A stretch of 64,000 bases of DNA from Siderastrea siderea (lineage: Eukaryota; Cnidaria; Anthozoa; Scleractinia; Rhizangiidae). Position numbers and translations under genes: made by a program. Positions 1 to 11,000 of the stretch are shown here, piece by piece; position 1 is the first letter of the stretch; every line of letters begins with the position of its first letter. The DNA lies in NCBI GenBank assembly GCA_964030785.1, contig OZ034971.1, forward strand, positions 13,760,679-13,824,678. The letters are read 5' to 3'. The notes beneath the pieces were generated by a model that ran no database searches, was not told the DNA's origin, and saw only the letters and a program-made list of their open reading frames with translations.

Positions 1-2030
1 TATCACACAGTAAAATTATGCAATGCACTGCAAAATCCAGGTTTCACAGGTTTTCTGGCCGAAGGACTGGGAAAACCAAATTTTGATGTGACTTTTTCAA
101 GTGGAATAACAAATCTCATTGCTCATTACCCTTCGAGGCTCGGAAAAATACTACGCAACTCGCAAAATATCCGCGCGTATTATATGTTAAACCATCAAAT
201 AAGATGTATATGTATGACAGTGTTCTGGGGGTTGAAGTTATATCTAAGAAATAGCAAAGAGCCAATGCTGAATATTTAATCATCTGGAATATTCAGTATT
301 ATGATTGACACAGATACTAGATTTCTCCGTGAGAAAAGTTGGTTTTTCTCAGTTTTTCTTTCGCAGGGAACAGACAAGGCTTCAGTTTCAATAGAAAAGG
401 CTTCGGTTTCAATAGAAAAAGCTTCGGTTTCAATAGAAAAAGCTTCGGTTTCAAAAGAAAAGGCTCCGGTTTCAATAGGAAAAGCTTCGGTTTCAATAGA
501 AAAGGCTTCGGTTTCAATAGAAGAAGCTTCGGTTTTAAGAGAAAAGGCTTCGGTTTCAATAGCCTTCTTCAGTTTCAATAGAAAAAGCTTCGGTTTCAAG
601 AGAAAAGGCTTCGGTTTCATGTCAGTGAACACGTCAGTTAGCAAAAATAAATTGTCAAGAAAACACAATAAATTATCGTAAAACAGTTTACCCAAAAAAA
701 TACGCTAACACTTGGTATGCAGATGGTTTTCTCCTGTGAGTCTGAGATGAACTTATCAAACCAGCGCCTCATACCTGTTGTACCCCGCTCCTCTCCCCTT
801 CCCCCCTGTGTAAATGACAGCGTGACACGACACACGATTATGAGCTTTTTTTGGAAAACGGGGAAAAATCCTAATTGATTATTCAAATGTACTTCCTTTC
901 ATCTCATTGCGAACCGCACTCACTAAATATACAGCTCTGTTGTTTGAATTTTAGTGTCATCTCCTAAAGGAAAATCTTTATATCTGAACGATGATATGAG
1001 GCTTCTGTAACAGCGATGTAACTGGGTTTTCAGGTAGGTATTCGTTTTGTTTGTTTTATTCTGTTTGGGGGAAATAAATGATTGTATAACGAAAAGGTAA
1101 CTCGATGTGGAGTAATGGAATCATGCAGCCTTGTTATATACTTATGGCTCTATAGCGCAAGTCATTTGGCTATATTATTCAGTGTTCAAGGGGTGGAAGT
1201 TATATCTAAAAACTAGAAAGGAGCCACTGCTGAATATTGAATCATTCTAAATATTCCGTATCATGATTGTCACAGATACTAGATATGTCCTTGACTATTA
1301 GTATAGAATCTAAAGAGAAAAGAGCAACAATTCAAAGCATTGAGTGTGGTACATTCTTCTTCAGTCAGTTATCTGACTCTGTACTGGGTTGAAAATTGTA
1401 AATTGCTCCGCGAAAGAGAAAAAGCTGGCTTTTCTCACATCTCTTGTTTGAATTTTAGTGTCATCTCCTAAAGAAAATTTTTTGAACTGAACGATGATAT
1501 GAGGCTTCTGTCACAGCGATGTAACTGGGTTTTCAGGTAGGTATTCGTTTTGCTTGTTTTATTCTGTTTTGGCGAAATAGATGATTGTATAACGAAAAGG
1601 TAACTAGATGTGGAGTAGTGGAATCACCCAGCCTTGGTATATTTATTACGGGTCTATCACGCAAGTTATTTGGCTATACTATTCAGTGTTCAAGGGGTGG
1701 AAGCTATAACTGCGCAATAGTAAAAAGCCATTGCTGAATATTTAGTCATCCAAAATATTCCGTATTATGATTGTAACAGATACTAGATATGTCCGTTACT
1801 ACTGATGAAGAATATGTGGAGAAAAGAACACTCCAAAGCAATCTTTTTAATCACGAAGAACTGGGCGTGGTACATTCTCCCTTAGTTTGTAATCTGGCGT
1901 CAATACTGGATTGTAAATTGTTCTGTGAAAGAGAAAAGGTTGCACATTTTTGGTTTCATGTCAGTGAACCCGTCAGTTGGCAAGAATAAATTTTCAAGAA
2001 AATGCGGTACAACTTGGTATACGAAGGATT
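1..2030 (+). repeat. Tandem array of a ~0.5 kb repeat unit, copy A
   Basis: About three diverged copies of one unit lie head to tail here. Shared landmarks are ACAGATACTAGAT (about 310, 1,272 and 1,777), a block with TCATCTCCTAAAGGAAAAT (about 956 and 1,455) and TTTTCAGGTAGGTATTCG (about 1,027 and 1,530). The last landmark looks like a splice acceptor joined to a donor. The same units lie upstream of the paralogous gene at 28.4-31.4 kb. The short open frame at 1,789-1,989 belongs to the unit and is repeated at 31,142-31,345. The role is unknown: duplicated promoter or leader, or a local satellite-like repeat. Confidence 0.6.
375..617 (+). repeat. 21-bp minisatellite, about 12 units
   Basis: The unit is AAGGCTTCGGTTTCAATAGA plus one A, repeated about 12 times with point changes. 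Because 21 is divisible by three and the unit lacks stops in several frames, heptapeptide-repeat open frames such as KASVSIE appear on both strands. These are by-products of the repeat rather than genes. One to three copies of the unit recur at about 29,093-29,150, 29,693-29,730 and 30,565-30,630 in array B, so the expansion to 12 happened only here. Confidence 0.85.
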
Positions 2031-2498
2031 TTCTCCTGTGGTGTCAGATGAACTTACACATACTTGTTGCGTGACCGCACGAAAACCTTGTACTAGTTCT
2101 TAAGTCAGGTGCGCCTTTGTGTGACTGTTGAATAGCAAAATCTCGTAATATTACGCGATTTTTCTCTCTAACTTTTCTTCTTCAGCTGTTTTTCCGATAT
2201 TCCATGTATCAAGTACAAAACACCGCGGAACTTGACATGGCATCCAATTTCCTTATAAGGCAAAGTACCGACTTATTTTCTATTTACCCTTTGTTCGGTG
2301 GACCAACAAGAACGCTAGAAATTCAAAAACCGAGATTGAAAATTTATTAAAATCAGTTCACTTCAGCCTTCGGTCAATTTCAAAGACGTCTGGAGATTGG
2401 CTTTTAAAGAGTTTTCTGGAATTGTTATTAAAGAAGAACTGAGTTAAGAATACAAAAGAATCTGAATCCGGGGTAGGGTACAAGGTAACCGCTCTAGT

Positions 2499-2537
<39 letters not shown>

Positions 2538-2842
2538 CAGGCAAGTGATTTCTTGTCACTTCCTTTCTGTGGCTTACCATTCGTAGGCTTAATTTTTGAG
2601 TATCTTTGATGATGCTCGAATATTTTTAACATTGATAGCACAACTGCCGTAAATGATCTGACAGCAAGACCAAGCGATTACAGAGGCGGAAATACGTGGT
2701 GGTTTTTTCGCTTATTTCCAAAACATTTTCAGGGCGAGCAAGTATGAAAACAAAACTAAAATGTCATAGAATTTTTATTTTTAATAATCAAAATGTTAAA
2801 TTATTTGATCTATAGTAGCTTAAAATCAAACTCCCAGCATTC
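2031..2842 (+). promoter_or_regulatory. 5' flank and probable 5' UTR of TPR-CHAT gene A
   Basis: This non-repeated stretch directly precedes the first coding exon and is conserved at 31,401-32,197 before gene B. It holds a (GTT)n microsatellite at about 2,500-2,537, also present in B at 31,858-31,891. An in-frame TAG at 2,816-2,818 bounds the reading frame upstream of the chosen ATG. No TATA box or start site can be assigned from sequence alone, so promoter is a positional inference. Confidence 0.4.
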
Positions 2843-4267
2843 ATGGCGAGGAGTCCAATTACAACTGCAAGTGAGAGTGACGTCACATCAGCTGCTGCGG
2901 ATACGCTGGATTTTGATGACTTCACTTTAAGAGGTGGGGTGAAACATGTTTGTTATTTTCCAAAGGAAGTTAATAGTGTAGGGGGATAACAAATGTTCGC
3001 TCGTAACTGTCAATAAATACTGTTAATTCCTTGTCAGCTCATTAGGAAAAAGCCCAATTACAATACAATCGTCTCCGATCGTTGATTTTGTGTTTATTAC
3101 TTATAAAGTAAACTTAACATTTTGAGGTTTTTCTACATTTGAATAAATTTCTTTTCTAAGACTGAAAGAAGCTGATTTTTAAAGACCCTTATAACTACCG
3201 TAATTAACTATGACGATAGGAGTTAAAGGTAAGTATAATTACTTTCCCGTCAGTGAGTATTTGGGACTCCAATCGGCTATTGTCAGAAAAAAATGACCGA
3301 AGAAAAAGGGTCAAGTTTCGTCCAATTGGTACTTTATTTTAAAAGACCGTTCTAACGTCACTTATTAACTACGACGCTACATGTAAGTTAGAGTTTAATG
3401 TTTAATGTCATGTTATTTCAGCAATAGCAGAGGTCTACAAGAATGAAGGTAATGATCACTACAAAAAGAAAGATTTTAGCTACGCCATTTACTTCTACAC
3501 GGAAGGAATTAAAGTGAACTGCAAGGACGAAGAACTGAAGGCCAAACTCTACAGCAACAGGGCGGCAGCACACTTTTATTTGGGTGAGAAGTTTTGCGAT
3601 TTTCTATGGCTTTTCAAGGTAAGACAAATCTCAGGTTGAAGTTACTTATGCCTTCATCAACCCAGTACTGACTTTCCTTTTCATTTCTCTTCTTGTATTT
3701 GTCACAGGAAACTACAAAGATTCACTGAATGATACAAAAGTTGCCACTGGCTTACAACCATGTTATGTCAATGCGATTGTGAGAGGTGAGATTTCTGTTA
3801 CTTAGTGACATATTGAATCTTATACTTATAATTTGTCTCCTAATACGGCTGAAAAAAAATAAAACTGACACTTTTCACGCAGTCAGTCACTAGAGACTGG
3901 GCTTTTGGAAGTATTTCGTAACTCTTTAAGCCATACAGCTAGAAACAAATACACAAGAATTAAAAAGAATCTGTTATAAGTCAAAATTCCATCTGAACAG
4001 GGGTAAGGTGAAGGGTAAGGAATCGACGAGATAACTGATTTACATCATTCCGGGCAAACCAAGCTTGATCCAAGTTCAGAACTTCTTCCGCATAGATATC
4101 GTATTTTACAAGTAGAGTCATGCAGCTAAATTTCTGCAGGATGCCTTTATTAACAGGAGACAAAAATGATGCTGAACTTACATTATTTTATCTTATTAGG
4201 AGCAAGTGCATGTTTTGAGCTGAATCAGTTTGAGGAAGCCATCACCTGGTGTGATAAAGGATTAGCA
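2843..4267 (+). CDS. Exons 1-4 of gene A: TTC4/HOP-like TPR module
   Basis: Four short exons encode the N-terminal 133 residues. Exon 1 (2843-2933) gives an acidic Ser/Thr-rich leader. Exons 2-4 give a three-helix-pair TPR module with motifs [27 protein letters not shown] and [15 protein letters not shown], closely resembling the TPR domain of TTC4 and HOP, which bind the C-terminal EEVD of HSP90/HSP70. Of the five carboxylate-clamp positions, K37, N41, N76 and R110 are present, while the fourth is Asn106 rather than Lys. Introns begin GT and end AG, with pyrimidine tracts before exons 2 and 3. Chaperone binding is inferred from family knowledge. Confidence 0.75.
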
Positions 4268-4971
4268 GTATCCTTCACTATAGATTTCTGCTTTTGTGTC
4301 AACTTTGAAAACCGGGAACTATTATGCTGTTTACACCTGGGCTCTCTGTCATGAACCCTGTTCGTGACAGGTGATTTAGGTTCGGTTCAGGCGTCGTACT
4401 TCACATGAGCCAAACTGAATTCGCCGTAGTGAAATGCTGTTGTAATTGCATAACACTTTATTTGGGACTATAATAGCAATATTCAGTGTTTGGAATTCAA
4501 GCTACAGGGTATGTCACTCGCATGTTTTATACATTACTGGTCACACTATAAGGTTTCAACCATTCACTGGCGCTGTTATATTCAGAAATACGTTAACATA
4601 AATTATCCATTTGATTCGGCTCATGTGAAGTTCGGCGTCTGAATCAAAGCTGGTCCACAGCCGTTATTCTCGGCTGAGCCGATCCAAATTCAATCAGCCG
4701 TTTCGAACTGATTCAGACGCGTACTCACGAACTAAATTCATGTGCGCAATACTTACTGGGGTGCAATCATTTTACTTACTTGGGTGCAAAGAGCACAGCG
4801 TCAGACATGAGGTCTTGTGCAAATGCCCTCCATTATTGCCGGTTTCGCAACCATCGATAAGGTGCCCCGGCCGGGTAACACCTAGGGTCCTTGGTAGAGT
4901 GAGCTACCTGATTCTTCAAAATCCTGATCCTAGAGTATTTCAGACAAAATCAAACCTTAAATTAAGGGGGT

Positions 4972-5007
<36 letters not shown>

Positions 5008-8000
5008 GAAGTGAAACAGAAAAAAATTCAATTTATCAATGTAACAGAGTTGATAAGGTAAATTGGCCATCGTAGAGAAATTGAAAGCTGACGTTTCGAG
5101 CGTTAGCCCTTCGTCAGAGCGAATCAAGGAATTGTGAGTTGCGTTTGAATGGAGAATGGTGGAGCTACGGTACTGAAAGGAACATGTCATCGTAAAAAAC
5201 AAGAATAAATTAGTTGAATTAACAGTGTTCGTTGATACCGTGGGGATTGACTGTGCCGCTTTGAAAATGCATTTTTGTTTTAGATTTTTTTTATGAAAGA
5301 AGATAGCAGGTCAGAAGTCCAAGAGATGTATGGTCGCTGGTAGCATTAACTGGGTGACCTGATTAACGACGTGTTCAAAGAGCTTTTGTCTTAGGCACAA
5401 AAAAATTAAGCGTGATAACGAAGTGCTCGTAAGGCGTATTGCACTGTATTACATTGTCATAAAACGCTTCGGCATTCCTCAGGCCACTTAAGGCATCGTT
5501 AGCGCCTTATTTGCATAAAATCTGCTAATTAATCATGAGGCTGCGGACATTTGACGAAAGCTGTCAAACTTGGTAGCCATTTAAAGCATGATGGCCTCAG
5601 TTTTAGGTTTTAGTATCGAACGTTGGTGTCACGTTAAAAACATCTTTAGCGTAAAATGGGGGTACGAAAATAAAATAGAATGAAATCTGTTTGAAGCGTG
5701 CCCATATTAAGGATAAAAAACAGTGGTTTCGTTTATTTTTGCAGTTACAAATAAACTTATACATTTTCTGAAACCTTAATAAGCAAAGATTTCATATTTT
5801 GCGCCACTTTTGCTTGAAGGGAACCTCCACTGTTATAACAAATTGACCTTAAATTGTTGGAAATAAAGTCTAAATTCCAATAGTTTTTTTAACAAGTGGA
5901 AAGAAAGTTTTAGAGTGCAAAAAAGTGGATATGAATGTCGCCTATTTTCGCTTTTAAATTTCCCGCGTGCTGCCATTTTGAATTTTATGATGTCAAATGG
6001 TTGCCCATTTGTTTCAAACAAAAGAGAGTTTCTTCTTAAGAATAGCGGCAACCGTTTGACGTCATAGAAATCAAAATAGCGGCGCGTGGGAAATTTAAAA
6101 GCGAAAATAGGCCATATTCAATTCCAATTTTTTGCACACGAAAATTTTCTTTTCACTTTTTAAAAAAGAATTGCAATTTAGACTGTATTTCCAACAATTT
6201 AACGTCAATTTGTTATGACGGTGGAGGTTCCCTTTAAATCTCCTTGGAATTAAGACTACACCTTATTGTTTTGAGAGAAGACGTTTTATGTGGGACGTTT
6301 ACTTGCTGACGCTTTAACCCTGACACTGATCATTTCCGGCGGAATTTAAATATACAGATATTGAACCAAAAAATAGTGTCTCAGATTTCGATTTTAACTC
6401 ATCTGTATTTTTTTATAATTTTTTAAAGATTAGAATGGTAGTTGCGACATGGTAGTTTGCGACATATCTGGAAAGAAAAGGCCATATCTCAAAACCTAAA
6501 GCGAAAACAAAACTTATGAGTCACAATTATTAAATTCAGTATATCTGCAAGATCCCTGCCAATTTTCACGTAAATCGGTGGCATACTTAGCGAGAATACA
6601 GTCTCCAAAATTCGCTTGTATGCTCAAAATTGAATTCGAGAAAAAACAACTTTTAGATTTCTGGGAATTAAGAGATTGTTTACACAATGGCGTTTCCGAT
6701 TCACGACATTGTTCCAATCACATGCAACCAGCTAATTAGAGATATCATCTATTGTCGGCGGAATGTGGGTGTCAAGTACAACAAGCAGACACGTGCTGCA
6801 AAAAACTCACTAATCATCGATCTACTTCTGCGCCTAAACTGAGAGATTTATTTTTTCTGTATCACTGACCTCGATGGAGGAAGCTTCAACTTGTGGACTG
6901 AATTGTTGTAGCAGAGACAGAAAAGGCATACAAAAGGGGAAGAAAGAAAACGAAGTTAGTATTTTGATGCGCGTAAGTTTATTTGTTCAAGTTCAAGCGG
7001 CGGAAATGCCTTCAAGTCATTTCTTTATTTGAGGCTTCAAAATGGCAATAGACATTTTCAGGATGAGTAAAATAGCCAAATAAAGAATTTTCGCTCTATT
7101 TAATCTACACGTACGCAAGTTTACCACATTAATCCACATTGTTCTACCACATTAAACGGACGGTTGTCATTACAAACATGCTGCCGCTTCGTTTATCCCT
7201 TTTGAACAAAACGCATGACCGCTATCTGAAGCTCTGCAGTCAATTCCATGTTCTTTTTGTGGCTCTTCTTTAGTATTTCTTCTTGAACTAGCTTCTGTTA
7301 CCATTTATTCTGGACAAATTGATCGAAGAAGGAACCCTTGTCGCATACTCCGGCCCGATTGAAACTTGATCAATGATTTACGATACGTTTCATTTTCTTT
7401 TTTCCTGAGCGATTCCCGATCGATTTTGTTTTGATATAATAAATTTAACAGTTGAATAACAAAGCAGTTAAAAAATGAACTTGAAAGACGCTAACCTGGT
7501 GGAGAGTACTGCAATTTCGCAAGTTTGCCAAAAAAAAGTTCAAAGATCAAGTGCAACATCGTTAATAAGCTGACCAAAAATGCTTGACTTCGTCTGTCAT
7601 CAATCTTATACTTGCTTATACTTTCTGCGGTTATATCTCTTGAACTAAATAAGGTTTTAACTTAAACCTTTTTCCATTCGAAAGCTCTTTTTTTCCTTTA
7701 GTACTATGAATTTTTGTCAAAATCGAGAAAAATTCGATTTTTCTCTTCCGTGTATCCTTAAGGTAGGAATTCTGCAATTGACGAAAATAGGTCACACGAC
7801 TTGAATGTAAATTATAGATACCACCATACAAAGCTAATTCATTATAAGGTCTTATGATGTGAAAGAATGACACCCAAAAAGATTTAATTCTGTCATAATA
7901 ATGTACGTCAGTTTACTCTGAAGATTTAACAGTTAATAATCCTTTACTGGTCACGTGACGCAAAAGACTGGTAATTAAAGTCAAAGCTGAGTTAAGCTCA

Positions 8001-11000
8001 TCAAGTTTTAGACAATTGGCTAATTCCAGAGTTTTTCGGCAAATTCCCACAATGTTGGGATTTTTAGAGAGATTTTATGCAAATTAGACTCAAACCATAC
8101 CACATGGCCAGAGTTTGAGACCACGAGAGAAATGCCGATGGCGAGTGCTTCTACGTTTCTCTTGAGTTCCCGAATGTTCGCTGTGTTTTATGACAAAATA
8201 AAGCATGGATTTGTCTTCTTTATTTTTAAAAAAACTTTTGCTTTTGACTTTTGAAAATGGTGAATTTTAAGAATTCAAGAATTCCAAGTTCATTGAATGA
8301 AAAGAGGTATGCTTGCATGCGGGAGAACTGACGGGTGAGTGTGCAAACTAGCATAATTATAATACTTGTTGAAAGCAAAAATTAGAAAGCCATTAATTCT
8401 CTCCTGGAGAGCGAACCTTTGCCCCAAATATCAAGTGAGGACATATTCATAAAAAAGCAATTGTAATTTAATTGACCTTCAGTCCTATCACTGAAGCTTT
8501 GGCTACCTGTGATCGCTGGTGGCATTAAAGGGCTGATCGGCTTAATGACGTGTTCAAATAAGAAAATGACTCAGTGTTGCACTGAATTATTTTGGCATAA
8601 AAAACGTTTCAAAGGCATTTGAGAACAGGAGGAAAATGCCAGTGGAGAATGCTTTCTGCGTTTCTCTCTTCTTCTAAAATGTTCGACGTGTTTTATGAAA
8701 ATATAATGCATGGTTTTGCCTTCTCTATATGTTAGATAATTTTTGCACTTGACGTGTTATGAAACTTAACTTGTGCAAGATTGACAAGGGTAATAAGAAG
8801 TTGTTGGAACTAAGAAGCAGGTCTACCAAAGAACAAAACAAGCTGCATGATACAGTCACAAAGAAAGCCAAGGATCAGGAAGAACCTCAAACGGTACGAG
8901 TGACACATTTACAAACAACTCTTTAAGTGATGGTCAAAAATAGACAAATTGCGTCACTAACCGGTGAGAATTAGAAGGAGTTTGCTTGGATAATCATGTA
9001 ATGGATATATTTTTATTCGAAATGACTCAGAGTTTACTGATTTTACTGGTTAGCTGAAAGTTGAGCTATCGGTCGCAGATGGAATAATTTTGTCACAAAA
9101 ACTGCAAACAGTTGCACGGAAACTAAAAGCTAAATATACACGCTAAAATATGTAGTTTTTTCGTCCGTCAAATCCGTATGCTCTTTCTTTCGCCACCAAC
9201 GTTTAATCAGAGACAAACTTCATCAAGCATCAACTTTGTAGAGAAGAGGAAAAACTATACGGAAGTAGCCTAGATAATAGCTGATTTCAATACTTCGTTG
9301 AAAAACGCATGATAAGGAAAAAAGTTTTGCCACTGTAATTCATTAAACCAAAGAATCAGCAAAATAAAGAAGACAACGAGCAGTAAAAATATCTGATAAA
9401 AAAATAGTTACCTTTATGTCCGACAGACAAATTACATCTCTCAACACAAAACTGCCTCGGACGTAAAGAACAGCACTGTCAAGATGGACACCTCTGAAAA
9501 TCTTAGAAATATCATCAGAGATTTCAAAAAGATCATAGACTACCTTCAAGAAGAGGGAGACAGGTGGACAGAAGGAAAGGCGTACGGTAATCTTGGCAAC
9601 ATGTATCACAGACTCGGAGATTTCAAGAAAGCCATAGACAACCATGAACGCCGCCTAAAAATTGCAAAAGAAGTGGGAGACAGGTCAGGAGAAGAACAGG
9701 GGTATGGTAATCTTGGCAACGCTTATTTCAGTATCGGAGATTTCAAGAAAGCCATAGACTACTATGAAAGTTGCTTAAAAATTGCAAAAGAAGTGGGAGA
9801 CAGGTCAGGAGAAGAACAGGGGTATGGTAATCTTGGCAACGCTTATTTCAGTATCGGAGATTTCAAGAAAGCCATAGACTACTATGAAAGTTGCTTAAAA
9901 ATTGCAAAAGAAGTAGGAGACAGGTCAGGAGAAGGAATGACGTATGCTAATCTTGGCAACGCTTATGACAGTCTCGGAGATTTCAAGAGAGCCATAGACT
10001 ACCATGAACGTCACTTGAAAATTGCGAAAGAAGTGGGAGACAGGTCAGGAGAGGGAATGACGTTTGGTAGTCTTGGAAACGCTTATTCCAGTATCGGAGA
10101 TTTCAAGAAAGCCACAGACTACTATGAAGGTTGCTTAAAAATTGCAAAAGAAGTGGGAGACAGGTCAGGAGAAGGAAAGGCGTACGGTAATCTTGGCAAC
10201 ATGTATCACAGACTCGGAGATTTCAAGAAAGCCATAGACTACCATGAACGTGACCTACAAATTGCAAAAGAAGTGGGAGACAGGTCAGGAGAAGGAAAGG
10301 CGTATGGTAATCTTGGCAATGTTTATTTCCATCTCGGAGATTTCAAGAAAGCCATAGACTACCATGAACGTCACTTAAACATTGCAAAAGAAGTAGGAGA
10401 AAGGTCAGGAGAAGGAAAAGCATATGGTAGTCTTGGCAACGTTTATGACAGTCTCGGAGATTTCAAGAAAGCCATAGACTACCATGAACGTGACCTAAAA
10501 ATTGCAAAAGAAGTGGGAGACAGGTCAGGAGAAGGAAGGACGTATGGTAATCTTGGCAACGCTTATTTCAGTATCGGAAATTTCAAGAAAGCCATAGACT
10601 ACCATGAAAGTTGCTTGAAAATTGCAAAAGATGTGGGAGACAGGTCAGGAGAAGGAAAGGCGTATGGTAATCTTGGCAACGCTTATTTCGGTATCGGAGA
10701 TTTCAAGAAAGCCATAGACTACCATGAACGTCACTTAAAAATTGCAAAGGAAGTGGGAGACAGGTCAGGAGAAGGAAAGGCATATGGTAGTCTTGGCAAC
10801 GCTTATGACAGTCTCAGAGATTTCAAGAAATCCATAGACTACCATGAACGTCACTTAAAAATTGCAAAAGAAGCGGGAGAAAGGTCAGGAGAGGGAAAGG
10901 CGTACGGTAATCTTGGCAACATGTATCACAGACTCGGAGATTTCAAGAAAGCCATAGACTACCATGAACGTGCCCTAAAAATTGCAAAAGAAGTGGGAGA

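Noticed and set aside
276..695. Overlapping repeat-peptide open frames on both strands
   Set aside because: All arise from the 21-bp stop-free minisatellite; amino-acid patterns differ by frame and strand and none is conserved in array B.
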